This document shows positions 18,267-27,733 of a DNA stretch of 64,000 nt, in pieces. The notes under the pieces were generated by a model, which worked only from the letters and a program-made list of their open reading frames with translations, was not told the DNA's origin and made no database searches. The number at the start of each line of letters is the position of its first letter. Within the stretch, counting starts at the first letter, position 1. A program made the translations under genes and the position numbers. Origin of the DNA: Acidimicrobiales bacterium MED-G01 (GTDB lineage Bacteria; Actinomycetota; Acidimicrobiia; Acidimicrobiales; Poriferisodalaceae); contig NTLA01000005.1 of assembly GCA_002457435.1 (NCBI GenBank), positions 1 through 64,000 of the forward strand. The letters run 5' to 3'.

Positions 18267-19694
18267 TTAGATGGCGAAGCCGCCTGTCTTGGTTTCGAGG
18301 TACTCGCTGATTCCTTCGTGACCACCTTCGCGCCCGACACCAGAGTCCCCCATCCCCCCAAACGGAACCGAAGCTGAGGTCGGGTTTACGTCGTTGATAC
18401 CGATGATCCCAAACCTAAGTGTCTCGAACGCACGCATAGCTACCGATATATCGCGCGTATAGACGTAAGCCGCTAACCCGTAGTTAGTGTCATTTGCTAG
18501 GTCCAGTACCTGTTCTGGATCGTCATAACCAATTACCGGAGCTACTGGCCCGAAGGTCTCTTCTCGATAAATCGTCATATCAGGACGCACGTCCGTTAAC
18601 ACCGTCGGAGCAAAGAAGTGACCACCCGCATGCTCTCCTTCTGTGAGTCGCGCACCTCCTACTGGTACTCCCGCGCCTTTGTCCCGGGCGTCTTCGACCT
18701 GTTGCTCAACCTTTGATACTGCAGCATCGTTGACTAAAGGACCGACGCCTATACCGTCTTCCATTCCATTGCCGGTCTGTAGTTTGCCGACGCGACTGCA
18801 GAGTGTTTCTTCGAATTCGGAGCGCAGTGAGTTGGGCACATAAAGACGGTTTGGACTGATACACGCTTGGCCGGCGTTCAAGAACTTAAGAGCAGCCGCA
18901 CCCTTAGCGGCATGCACGGGGTCAGCGTCAGGAAAAACTATGAACGGGGCGTGGCCACCGAGCTCCACGGAGATTCGCTGGAGATTGGCCGCTGATTTAG
19001 CTGCAAGAGTTCGACCAACTGCAGTACTGCCGGTAAAGGTCAGTTTGGCAACTCTCGGATCTCCGGTGAAGACATCGCCTATTGGTACCGGATCAGCAGC
19101 CGTCACTAAATTAATCACGCCATCAGGAAACCCGGCGTCTATGAATACTTCGTAAGTTGCCTTCGCACAAAGAGGTGTTGCTTCAGCTGGCTTCAGAACC
19201 AAAGTGCAGCCAGCAGCCAAAGCTGGACCCATCTTTCTGGTGAGCATAGAAATCGGGTAGTTCCATGGAGTTACGGCAGCCACAACTCCAACGGGAGCTT
19301 TCACTGAAAGGAAGCGTTGATCTGCTCGTTGGGACGGTAACCATTCACCGGTCACTCGTTTGGCTTCTTCAGCGAACCAAATCAAAAAGTCTGCCGCATA
19401 CTTAACTTCTGCCCGCGACGCTTTCAACGGCTTTCCCTGTTCCGACGTCATGAGTTGAGCTAATGCTTCACTCCGTTCGGTCATCAGCTCCCATGCTCGG
19501 TACAGGAGCCTGGAACGTTCATAGGCTGTGGTGCCGGACCACGCGGGAAAGGCTCGACTGGCGGCGTCTATGGCTGCTGTTGCATCGGTTGCATCGCCCG
19601 CCGGAACCGTGCCGAGTGCTTCCCCCGTAGCCGGGTTTGTCACGTCGAAGGTTTCCCCAGATCGGGCCTCAACCCACGCTCCATCGATAAACAT
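18267..19694 (-). CDS. NAD(P)-dependent aldehyde dehydrogenase (succinate-semialdehyde type)
   Basis: A 475-residue aldehyde dehydrogenase. The general base is Glu244 (ELGG) and the nucleophile is Cys278 (GQACIS). The TPWNYPISM and FTGSTAVG cofactor segments and the late INDVNPTSASVPFGG stretch resemble GabD-like succinate-semialdehyde dehydrogenases. GGAGG precedes the ATG at 19694 on the coding strand. It converges with the decarboxylase gene with about 20 bases between them. It oxidises an aldehyde, perhaps one made from an amine or amino acid; exact substrate not determined. Confidence 0.92.
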   Translation of the reverse strand: MFIDGAWVEARSGETFDVTNPATGEALGTVPAGDATDATAAIDAASRAFPAWSGTTAYERSRLLYRAWELMTERSEALAQLMTSEQGKPLKASRAEVKYAADFLIWFAEEAKRVTGEWLPSQRADQRFLSVKAPVGVVAAVTPWNYPISMLTRKMGPALAAGCTLVLKPAEATPLCAKATYEVFIDAGFPDGVINLVTAADPVPIGDVFTGDPRVAKLTFTGSTAVGRTLAAKSAANLQRISVELGGHAPFIVFPDADPVHAAKGAAALKFLNAGQACISPNRLYVPNSLRSEFEETLCSRVGKLQTGNGMEDGIGVGPLVNDAAVSKVEQQVEDARDKGAGVPVGGARLTEGEHAGGHFFAPTVLTDVRPDMTIYREETFGPVAPVIGYDDPEQVLDLANDTNYGLAAYVYTRDISVAMRAFETLRFGIIGINDVNPTSASVPFGGMGDSGVGREGGHEGISEYLETKTGGFAI

Positions 19695-19752
19695 GTTGAC
19701 CTCCGCTACTTTCGACTAGCTCAGTTTTTCTTTTCGGAGCCTAGGAGCTCTT

Positions 19753-20832
19753 CTACCTTGGACCGATTTGCTCAAGAAACCGATTATTTTCCTCGGGTGT
19801 GCCGATAGTAACTCGCAGGCCCTCGTCCTCAAATGGACGTGTAACTATCCCTTTACCTTCGAGCCGCTGAAAAAGTGGGCCAGCTTCTTTCTCGACCGGA
19901 AGCCAAAGAAAATTTGCCTGACTTGGAGTTACGGGCCAACCCAAGTTAAGGAGTGCTTCCGTAACGCGGGTTCGTTCGTTAATAACTTCGGCTACACGCT
20001 CTTCGAGCTCTGTCTCAGCTGCTGCTTCAAGGGACGCCAGCACTGCAGCCTGGGCTAGTCCGTTGACGAGGAACGGCAGCGCAACCTTATCGATGGCGCC
20101 AATGACATCGGAATGGCCGACAGCGTACCCGACTCGAAGATTCGCGAGGCCATACGCCTTAGAGAATGTCCTGAAGACCACGGCGTTGTTGTGGCGGGGC
20201 AGGATGTCGGTGACCGGATTGCTTACCGATTTATCAGTTACAAACTCGAGGTATGCCTCATCGATTATGACCACGACGTCATCGCTTAGCGCGTCCAGTA
20301 ACTCGTTGAGTTCATGGGTGCTGCAAACTGTGCCGGTCGGGTTATTTGGGGTTGAAAGGATCACGAGCTTTGTTCGTTGCGTCACCGCTGCTTCAACAGC
20401 CTCTAGGTCGAACGCCTGGTCTTTCAATGGGACTGTGATCGCACGTGCTTCTGCAATAGCACTAAACACGGGGTGGACTTCAAAGGACCGCCATGGGTAA
20501 ACAACCTCGTCACCGGCCCCAACGTATGCGGTGAAGGCTTGTTGCAACAAGCCGACCGAGCCGCATCCGATAGTTACTTGATCTTCGCCGACTCCCTGTT
20601 TCTCCGATATCGCTGCACGTATAGCTTGGCCTCGGTGATCCGGATAACGATTCAAGAGATTGGCTCCATCGGCGACAGCTGCCAATACCGAAGGCAGAGG
20701 ACCGTGGGAACTCTCGTTTGAAGCAAGCTTGATCGCCTCACTTAGTTGGTGATCAGCTGCTGCTTGCGCCGCTGATTTTCCTGGTTTGTACTGCGGGAGG
20801 CTGTCCACTACCGCACGAGGTCGTCCACTCAC
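19753..20832 (-). CDS. histidinol-phosphate aminotransferase family (HisC-like) aminotransferase
   Basis: A 359-residue fold-type I aminotransferase of the HisC/aromatic aminotransferase group. It has the N-terminal LASNESSHGPLP segment, NNPTG (163-167), DEAYLEF with the PLP-binding Asp, and the Schiff-base lysine Lys225 (TFSKAYGLA). The start is GTG at 20832 with AGGAGG close upstream. No other histidine-biosynthesis gene is nearby, so it may serve aromatic amino acids, in line with the aromatic decarboxylase at 16828. It starts upstream of the aldehyde dehydrogenase and may be co-transcribed with it. Confidence 0.9.
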   Translation of the reverse strand: MSGRPRAVVDSLPQYKPGKSAAQAAADHQLSEAIKLASNESSHGPLPSVLAAVADGANLLNRYPDHRGQAIRAAISEKQGVGEDQVTIGCGSVGLLQQAFTAYVGAGDEVVYPWRSFEVHPVFSAIAEARAITVPLKDQAFDLEAVEAAVTQRTKLVILSTPNNPTGTVCSTHELNELLDALSDDVVVIIDEAYLEFVTDKSVSNPVTDILPRHNNAVVFRTFSKAYGLANLRVGYAVGHSDVIGAIDKVALPFLVNGLAQAAVLASLEAAAETELEERVAEVINERTRVTEALLNLGWPVTPSQANFLWLPVEKEAGPLFQRLEGKGIVTRPFEDEGLRVTIGTPEENNRFLEQIGPR

Positions 20833-20871
20833 AAGTGCTCCTCCTGAATCGATCCGCGTCAGCCTAGGCGC

Positions 20872-21741
20872 TTATTTGGTTAAGGCTTCAAGAAGTTGCA
20901 GATGCGGTTCTGCGCCTCCAGCCGGATTCAACGGAATGATCACCATCTCCGTCGCTCCAACATCGCGATGTTCACTCAGGCGGAGAGAAATCGTCTCGGG
21001 ATCACCCCAAGCCACTAGCGCGTCGATCAACCGGTCACTTCCGCCGTCAGCGAAGTCGTCCTCTGTGAATCCCAGCTTGCGCCAAGCACGATGGTAATAG
21101 TCAAGACCGATATAGAAAGCAAGCGCCCGTCGAGCTAAACGCCTAGCTTCAGTTGGGTCATCAGTTAATAGGCACATTTGTGTCACATTCAATGCCACAT
21201 TGGGACCGATTCGCTTCCGGGTCTCCGCAGTGTGGCTCGGGGTTTGCAAAAATGTACTGACTCCATCTACCAGATCTCCTAAGGCTGTGAGCATCTTGGG
21301 TCCGTGTGCCGCAACGTGGATTTCGAGCTTGGAGTCACCCGGAATCGACAGCTCGGCCGAACGGACTGCTTTAACGTATTCTCCCAGCTTTTGCACAGGT
21401 GGCTCCCAGTCATGACCGCGGGCTTGCGCTAAGCCAGAGTTAGAAACCCCTAGACCTAAAACGAACCTGCCCGAGGAAAATTCGGACAACGTCCGAGCGC
21501 CTGCCGCCGCAGCAGTCGCGTCACGCGCGTACACGTTCGCTATTCCTGTTCCGACGCGAAGCCGAGTTGTTGAGGACAAAAGATGAGCTGCTGTGGCGAA
21601 TGGTTCCCGGCCGAATAACTCGGGTAACCACAAAGTATCAATACCTATTGATTCAATCCGTTCAGCAAAGTCTTTCAGCGAGTCACCAGGCATCCGGTCG
21701 GTGTTAAACATCATTCCTGTTAAAGATTTTCCCTGGCCCAC
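20872..21741 (-). CDS. luciferase-like (LLM class) F420-dependent oxidoreductase
   Basis: A 289-residue protein of the bacterial luciferase-like superfamily. It has IDTLWLPELFGREPF, TTRLRVGTGIANVYARDA and the GRFVLGLGVSNS loop, all typical of actinobacterial F420- or FMN-dependent members (TIM-barrel). The start is GTG at 21741; ATG codons at 21714/21711 are alternatives. It would transfer hydride to or oxygenate a small substrate that cannot be named. It is upstream of the HisC-like gene on the same strand with a gap of about 40 bases. Confidence 0.87.
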   Translation of the reverse strand: MGQGKSLTGMMFNTDRMPGDSLKDFAERIESIGIDTLWLPELFGREPFATAAHLLSSTTRLRVGTGIANVYARDATAAAAGARTLSEFSSGRFVLGLGVSNSGLAQARGHDWEPPVQKLGEYVKAVRSAELSIPGDSKLEIHVAAHGPKMLTALGDLVDGVSTFLQTPSHTAETRKRIGPNVALNVTQMCLLTDDPTEARRLARRALAFYIGLDYYHRAWRKLGFTEDDFADGGSDRLIDALVAWGDPETISLRLSEHRDVGATEMVIIPLNPAGGAEPHLQLLEALTK

Positions 21742-21898
21742 TGCAGTACCTGCTTTAACTTCGAAGCTTTTTCAGTCCACTATCGAGAATATCTCCATAC
21801 TGCTAAAACCTATGTGAAGTTCATTGGCTTCAGTAGCTACCCGGAAACGACCGGACCAAAGCATCATTCTCATACGTTCAACTATTTAGGGAGCAAAC

Positions 21899-22117
21899 AT
21901 GCGTAGCCGACCCATCGAACCAGCCTGGTTCATAGCTGTTGGGGTAGCCGTCTCATGGCTTGGCATCCTCATGAAGAGCATCCCCGTAATTTTCACTGGC
22001 TTCGGCATGTTCATCGGGTTTGCTCTTTCTACGGCGTTGAATGTGTTGAACGAAACCAGATTCGGTCCACCTCATACCTGGGGCGACGACGACGAACCAC
22101 CACAACAATCGACGTAG
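21899..22117 (+). CDS. small membrane protein of unknown function
   Basis: A 72-residue protein with two predicted membrane segments (about residues 9-26 and 28-48) and a short acidic, Pro-rich cytoplasmic or external tail (WGDDDEPPQQ). TTAGGGAG lies just before the ATG, a good ribosome site that supports translation. I do not recognise a family. It stands between divergent and downstream luciferase-like genes; no functional link is evident. The 157 bases before it (21742-21898) show no recognisable element beyond promoter space. Confidence 0.65.
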   Translation: MRSRPIEPAWFIAVGVAVSWLGILMKSIPVIFTGFGMFIGFALSTALNVLNETRFGPPHTWGDDDEPPQQST

Positions 22118-22230
22118 GAACTGGAGAACTCGCTTCCATCTTTGATCCGAATCAGGCGCCCTACCCACTAGGTTCTTCCCATGCCTAACTTGAAACCCTT
22201 CTCCCGAACATCGATCCGCGAGGCTTCGTG

Positions 22231-23439
22231 ATGCGTTTCGGAGCCTTTCTTGCCCCGCACCATCCCATCGGCGAAAATCCGATGCTCCAATTTCGCCGAG
22301 ACTTAGATCTGGTGGTTCAACTTGAACAGTTGGGATTTGATGAATTTTGGTGCGGTGAGCACCATTCGTCCGGCTGGGAGATGATTGCAAGTCCCGAAAT
22401 GTTCCTGGCCGCCGCCGGAGAGCGCACCTCTCGCATCAAACTGGGCACGGGAGTTATTTCACTGCCCTATCACCATCCATTCAATGTCGCCCAACGCATT
22501 GTTCAACTAGACCACATGACCGCAGGGCGCGTTATTTTCGGCACAGGGCCGGGAGCTTTACCCTCAGATGCGCATACGTTCGACATTGATCCAATGCTGC
22601 TCCGTGATCGCCAGGATGAAGCTCTGGGAGTCATTTTGCGTCTTCTCCGTGGTGAACCGCGCTTCTCATATGAGACCGACTGGTTCACGATGAAAGATGC
22701 CCAGTTGCAATTACTCCCGATCCAAGAACAAATGCCTGCGGCCACCGCATCAATGGTTTCCCCGTCTGGCATGACTTTGGCGGGCAAATACGGCATCGGG
22801 GTCATTTCTATCGGTTCAATGGCATCTGAAGGCATTACTGCACTCGGCACGCAATGGGGTTTCGCAGAAGATGCGGCAGTCCAGTCGGGATCGACAGTCG
22901 ACCGAGCAGACTGGCGGGTACTGCTGAATTGGCACCTAGCTGAAACTAGAGAACTTGCCAGAAGTCAAGCTCGCGACGGTCTTCAACGCTGGCACAACGA
23001 ATACATCGTTGGGACGCTCCAACGACCGGGGACCATCGCCTATGACGATCCCGATGAGGCCCTGGAAGCCGTAAGTGGCGGTGCGGCTAAAGGCGTCGTG
23101 CAATCGGCCGTAGTAGGAACACCCGATGACTTAGTCGATTTCATTCACAAGATGCATGAGCTCACAGGTGGTTTCGGAACAGCAATAGGATTTGTCCACG
23201 ACTGGGCCACTCCTCGCGACACGGCAAACAGTTGGGACCTGGTCGCTCGTTACGTCATTCCCGAAATAAATGGCTACACCAAGAAATTACGGGAATCCCA
23301 GCAGTTCGTATCTAACGAGCGGACGGCCTTCAACCGAGCCGGTGAAGCGATTCTCGACAAAATCATGTCGAACGAAAAGGCAGCTGACGCTCTCAAAATC
23401 ACAGCGAGTAAAGGAAAGACCAACGCCGCAGAAAATTAG
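22231..23439 (+). CDS. luciferase-like monooxygenase (bacterial luciferase family)
   Basis: A 402-residue member of the luciferase-like superfamily, closer to true flavin-dependent monooxygenases than its neighbours. DEFWCGEHHSSGWEMIASPEMFLAAA and LGTGVISLPYHHPFNVAQRIVQLDHMTAGR are the classical alkanal/limonene monooxygenase-like segments. The start is the ATG at 22231; a GTG directly before it (22228) is also possible. It likely oxygenates or reduces a hydrophobic substrate with FMNH2 or F420H2. Followed by the double CoA transferase on the same strand. Confidence 0.9.
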   Translation: MRFGAFLAPHHPIGENPMLQFRRDLDLVVQLEQLGFDEFWCGEHHSSGWEMIASPEMFLAAAGERTSRIKLGTGVISLPYHHPFNVAQRIVQLDHMTAGRVIFGTGPGALPSDAHTFDIDPMLLRDRQDEALGVILRLLRGEPRFSYETDWFTMKDAQLQLLPIQEQMPAATASMVSPSGMTLAGKYGIGVISIGSMASEGITALGTQWGFAEDAAVQSGSTVDRADWRVLLNWHLAETRELARSQARDGLQRWHNEYIVGTLQRPGTIAYDDPDEALEAVSGGAAKGVVQSAVVGTPDDLVDFIHKMHELTGGFGTAIGFVHDWATPRDTANSWDLVARYVIPEINGYTKKLRESQQFVSNERTAFNRAGEAILDKIMSNEKAADALKITASKGKTNAAEN

Positions 23440-23482
23440 GACCTACTGAGCGCAGATTGCTCCGGCGAGCCATGCTGTAGCG

Positions 23483-25774
23483 ATGCCTCAGCCTCCGCTT
23501 CACGGCCTTCGCGTTATCGAAACTGCAACAGGAATATCTGGCCCCTATGCGGGCCGGCTGTTAGCAAGCCTCGGCGCCCGTGTCATCAAGATAGAGCCCC
23601 CGGGTGGCGACCCTGCTCGAATCCAACAAGTTGACGACGCCCCAATAGCCGAGGGTGAGCTAAGTCCGCTTTTTATTCACCTAAACGCAGGGAAGTTGAA
23701 TGTAAAACCGGGGGATATTGAGCCTTCCTGGGCTGACGTCGTGATCGCCGGTGACGTACTCGCTGATCTGAAGAACTCGAAATGGGATCCAGCTCGCCTG
23801 CGCTCTCACGACACACGTCTGGTCACCACAACAGCCTGGGGCGCTAACGCACAAGACCCTGGCTGCATGGCCGATGAACTCTTAGTACAAACAGCCACCG
23901 GATTTCTTGGATTCAACGGCGACCAAGACCAGCCACCTCTGCGACTTCCCGGCTGGCAAAGTCAGTATGCCGCCGGTGGGCTCGCTTCCGCCATGGTCCA
24001 ACTAATTGGCCGGACCGATGCTTCTCATATTGATGTTTCATGGTTAGGTGCCTTGCTAACTGCCACGGAACTCTGTTACGCAGACGCTCTCCACTGCCAG
24101 CGAGTTCGACCAAAAGTCGGGGCACACCCACCGACGGCCTTTCCTTCCGGAGCCATCAAATGCAAGGACGGTCATTTCGCACCCGGCTCAATCCGTCCGA
24201 TCGACTGGGAAATGCAATGTCTCTTCTATGGCTTGCCCGAGTGGATCGATGACCCTGAACTTCGCGACAGACTCAAGAGACGCCACCACATCCCGTTGAT
24301 TTGGGACCACATAAAACCCTGGTATCTGGAAAGAGAAAAACGAGAGATTTTCGAGCTCGCACTTAGTTCGCCATGGGCTGCTGGGATGGTCATGACTCCA
24401 CTAGACACTCTTTCAGATCCTCATTTGTCGGCTCGTGGATACCTAGGAGCGATCGAAACCCCACAGGAATCTGCCATAGGACCAGTCCGTCCGTTCAGAG
24501 CTCCGGGTCTCCCTGTGCCCGACCAACGTGTGCGAGTTAAGGCCGCTGATCCGGCTCCTGTCGAAAAGCAGCGTGCTCCATTGAAACTTCGCCCTTTTTC
24601 GGACCTTCGTCTAATCGAAATGACTATCTCCTGGGCGGGTCCATATGTCGGGAATATTCTCGCGCCACTTGGGATCGAGGTAATAAAAATCGAATCAACG
24701 GCGCCATTCGATGGTTTTAGAACACAAAGACCCTACGACCATGGAATGCGTCCGGGACAAGAGGACCTTGTCAACGACAACCGATTTTACGAAGCAGGGG
24801 GGCTATTTAACGCTGTCAACAAAGGCAAGAAGGATTGCGTCATTGATATCGCCACTGGACAAGGGCGAGAAGCGTTTCTTTCTTTGGTCGCGAATTGCGA
24901 TGGTCTTGTCGCAAACTTCTCCGCTCATGTTTTGCCGCAACTTGGATTAGATTTCGCCACACTTCAAAAAATTAATCCTCAATTCGTCGTTGTTCGTATG
25001 CCGGCGTTCGGTGTTGATGGGCCCTACAGCGACGGAGTGGGATACGGATCGATAATTGAAGCCATGGGCGGAATCGCTCATCGCCAAGGCTACGAGCACG
25101 AAGAAGCTCGAGTGTCCAACATCTATTTTCCAGACCCGACCGCTGGTATTCATGCCGCAAACGCGTTTCTAGCCGGAGTATTCCACGCAGATCAAACCGG
25201 TCGTGGCATCGAGATCGACTTAAGTCAGCAGGAGGCAATGTGGCAGCATTCAGGCGAAGCCATAGTGCTCGCATCGCTCGAGGGTCGCAATATAGGTCGG
25301 CTCGGAAATCGCGAACCCGGTGATGGCTTCGCAACTTTCGTTCAAACCAAAGATCAATGGTTGGCAGTAGTGGCTTATGAACAAAATCAAAATCTAGGCT
25401 TGATTAGACAGCTGACTAGTCGAGCAGATGACTTCACCGCTGAAGACCTCTCACGCGAAATAATGAACGCTGGCGGAAAAGCACAAATATGTTGGGATCC
25501 TTGGACTGCACCTGAGCAGCTTCCCATTTCAGCTCTGTTGGACGTGGTCGACCATCCGGTAACAGGACCAATGCGACATCTCGGATCGCCGTTTACCGTT
25601 GATGGGGAACGACCTCGGCCCACTGGCCACGCCCCACTGTTTGATCAGGACACCGATGTCGTACTTGCCGAAGTGGGGAACTTGGACCAAGACACCATTC
25701 GTCAATTGAGGGCCGATGGTTTTATCGGGGGCACCCTACCCCCACCTGCCGAACTCGGATTCGTGTACGACTGA
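23483..25774 (+). CDS. double-domain CaiB/BaiF CoA transferase (tandem fusion)
   Basis: A 763-residue protein made of two consecutive class III CoA transferase modules, where the usual length is about 400. The first module starts LRVIETATGISGPYAGRLLASLGARVIKIEPPGG (about residues 7-40) and the second starts DLRLIEMTISWAGPYVGNILAPLGIEVIKIES (about residues 373-404), with a Pro-rich linker between. The second module keeps more family motifs, such as YGSIIEAMGGIAH and DPTAGIHAANAF, while the first is diverged in the RNKRS-type block. The two halves probably form the interlocked dimer within one chain, with one active site possibly lost. Substrate unknown. Confidence 0.9.
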   Translation: MPQPPLHGLRVIETATGISGPYAGRLLASLGARVIKIEPPGGDPARIQQVDDAPIAEGELSPLFIHLNAGKLNVKPGDIEPSWADVVIAGDVLADLKNSKWDPARLRSHDTRLVTTTAWGANAQDPGCMADELLVQTATGFLGFNGDQDQPPLRLPGWQSQYAAGGLASAMVQLIGRTDASHIDVSWLGALLTATELCYADALHCQRVRPKVGAHPPTAFPSGAIKCKDGHFAPGSIRPIDWEMQCLFYGLPEWIDDPELRDRLKRRHHIPLIWDHIKPWYLEREKREIFELALSSPWAAGMVMTPLDTLSDPHLSARGYLGAIETPQESAIGPVRPFRAPGLPVPDQRVRVKAADPAPVEKQRAPLKLRPFSDLRLIEMTISWAGPYVGNILAPLGIEVIKIESTAPFDGFRTQRPYDHGMRPGQEDLVNDNRFYEAGGLFNAVNKGKKDCVIDIATGQGREAFLSLVANCDGLVANFSAHVLPQLGLDFATLQKINPQFVVVRMPAFGVDGPYSDGVGYGSIIEAMGGIAHRQGYEHEEARVSNIYFPDPTAGIHAANAFLAGVFHADQTGRGIEIDLSQQEAMWQHSGEAIVLASLEGRNIGRLGNREPGDGFATFVQTKDQWLAVVAYEQNQNLGLIRQLTSRADDFTAEDLSREIMNAGGKAQICWDPWTAPEQLPISALLDVVDHPVTGPMRHLGSPFTVDGERPRPTGHAPLFDQDTDVVLAEVGNLDQDTIRQLRADGFIGGTLPPPAELGFVYD

Positions 25775-25845
25775 CACCACATTCGGACCCCTTGCTGGCA
25801 CACTTGATCTTTCGTGCCTTCCCCCTGCTCGGTAACCCACTACCC

Positions 25846-27702
25846 ATGACTGCTCCTCAACCTGGTCGGACGCGCGCCGATCTCCGTAACGTCGCAATCA
25901 TCGCTCATGTTGATCACGGAAAAACAACACTTGTTGACGCAATGCTTTGGCAATCAGGTGCATTCCGCGAAAATGAGGAAGTACAAGATCGCGTGCTTGA
26001 TTCCATGGACCTTGAACGAGAAAAGGGCATCACGATCTTGGCTAAAAACACTGCTGTCCGGTGGCGCGACCAGTCGGACCATGAAATCAAAATCAACATC
26101 ATCGATACACCCGGCCATGCCGATTTTGGAGGCGAGGTAGAGCGAGCCCTCACTATGGTCGACGGAGTTGTCCTCTTAGTTGATGCTTCCGAAGGGCCCC
26201 TACCACAAACTCGATTTGTCCTACGCAAAGCCCTTGCGCTGGATCTCCCAGTGGTACTGGTCATCAACAAGATAGATCGACCTGACGGCCGAGTCTCGGA
26301 GGTCATTGATGAGACCTACGAACTGTTTTTGGACCTTGACGCTAAGGACCATCAGATCGACTTTCCCATCGTCTATACCGACGCCCGCAAAGGTACCGCT
26401 ACAACAAGCCTTGAATCTCCGGGACAAAACTTAGAAGCACTTTTCGAAGTTCTCGTTGACTCGGTCCCCTCCCCTACTTACATCACGGACCACCCCCTCC
26501 AAGCATGGGTAACGACTCTCGACGCCAACCCCTACGTAGGTCGTATAGCTATTTGCCGAGTGCTCCACGGAACTCTAAGAAGAGGTGAGGAAGTGGCCTG
26601 GTGTCGGGTTGACGGCTCAATTGAAAGAACACGAGTTACAGAGTTGTACACATCCGAAGGCCTCCATCGAGTTGACGTCGAAGAGGTCGGGCCGGGCGAG
26701 ATCGCTGCGGTCGCTGGGATTCCAGAAATAACGATCGGAGAGACGCTGAGTGACCCGTTCTCTCCGACACCACTTCCCGTCATCACCGTTGATGAACCGA
26801 GTCTGTCAATGACGATCGGGATTAACACATCGCCCCTCGCAGGTACCGAGGGGAAAAAAATGACTGCTCGGCTCATCAAGAATCGTCTCGAAGCCGAACT
26901 CATAGGAAATGTATCGCTGCGACTGAATAACACAGACAGACCAGATTCCTGGGAAATTCAAGGACGAGGTGAACTTCAGCTGGCGGTTCTGGTCGAAATT
27001 ATGCGTCGTGAAGGTTTCGAATTAACAGTAGGTAAGCCTCAGGTCCTCACCAAAACTGTTGACGGAGCGTTACACGAACCTGCTGAACGCGTAACCATCG
27101 ATATTCCAGAAGATCACGTTGGAGCGGTTACGCAACTGTTGGGTGAACGTCGCGGTCGCCTCGAACAAATGACTAACCACGGAACTGGTTGGGTTCGCCT
27201 CGACTATTTAATTCCAGCTCGGGGTCTAATAGGGTTCCGAACCGAATTCTTGACCGAAACTCGAGGCACAGGCCTCTTACATCATGTATTCGATAGTTAC
27301 GTTCCGTGGACTGGTGACATTCGTTCACGCCACACAGGCTCACTAGTTGCAGATCGGCTAGGGCAGGTAAGCGGCTACGCTGCCTCAGCTATCCAAGAAA
27401 GGGGTTCGTTATTTGTGGGCCCGAGTGTCTCGGTATACCAGGGCATGGTAATCGGCGAAAACCCTCGGCCAGACGACCTTGATGTCAACATCTGCAAAGA
27501 AAAGAAACAGACGAATATTCGCGCTGCTGCCGCCGACGACGCGGTGCGATTAAGCCCCCCGAGAATTCTGTCCCTAGAGCACGCTTTAGAATTCATAGCT
27601 GACGACGAATGCGTCGAAGTAACCCCGGAAAGCATCCGAATCAGGAAAGTCGAATTAGATCCCGGTATCCGGCTCCGAACCAAAAAACGGAACCGGGCTT
27701 AA
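25846..27702 (+). CDS. typA: translational GTPase TypA/BipA
   Basis: A 618-residue ribosome-associated GTPase of the EF-G/LepA superfamily. GTP motifs are AHVDHGKTT (20-28), DTPGH and NKIDRP. The C-terminal TypA-specific half carries LIGFRTEFLTETRGTG and NPRPDDLDVNICKEKKQTNIR. The start is taken as the ATG at 25846; the frame extends 18 codons upstream without a better signal. TypA assists ribosome assembly and stress adaptation. It is a housekeeping gene placed among catabolic genes. Confidence 0.96.
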   Translation: MTAPQPGRTRADLRNVAIIAHVDHGKTTLVDAMLWQSGAFRENEEVQDRVLDSMDLEREKGITILAKNTAVRWRDQSDHEIKINIIDTPGHADFGGEVERALTMVDGVVLLVDASEGPLPQTRFVLRKALALDLPVVLVINKIDRPDGRVSEVIDETYELFLDLDAKDHQIDFPIVYTDARKGTATTSLESPGQNLEALFEVLVDSVPSPTYITDHPLQAWVTTLDANPYVGRIAICRVLHGTLRRGEEVAWCRVDGSIERTRVTELYTSEGLHRVDVEEVGPGEIAAVAGIPEITIGETLSDPFSPTPLPVITVDEPSLSMTIGINTSPLAGTEGKKMTARLIKNRLEAELIGNVSLRLNNTDRPDSWEIQGRGELQLAVLVEIMRREGFELTVGKPQVLTKTVDGALHEPAERVTIDIPEDHVGAVTQLLGERRGRLEQMTNHGTGWVRLDYLIPARGLIGFRTEFLTETRGTGLLHHVFDSYVPWTGDIRSRHTGSLVADRLGQVSGYAASAIQERGSLFVGPSVSVYQGMVIGENPRPDDLDVNICKEKKQTNIRAAAADDAVRLSPPRILSLEHALEFIADDECVEVTPESIRIRKVELDPGIRLRTKKRNRA

Positions 27703-27733
27703 GAGAACTACTTCGCAGCGGTAAGTTAGCTAA

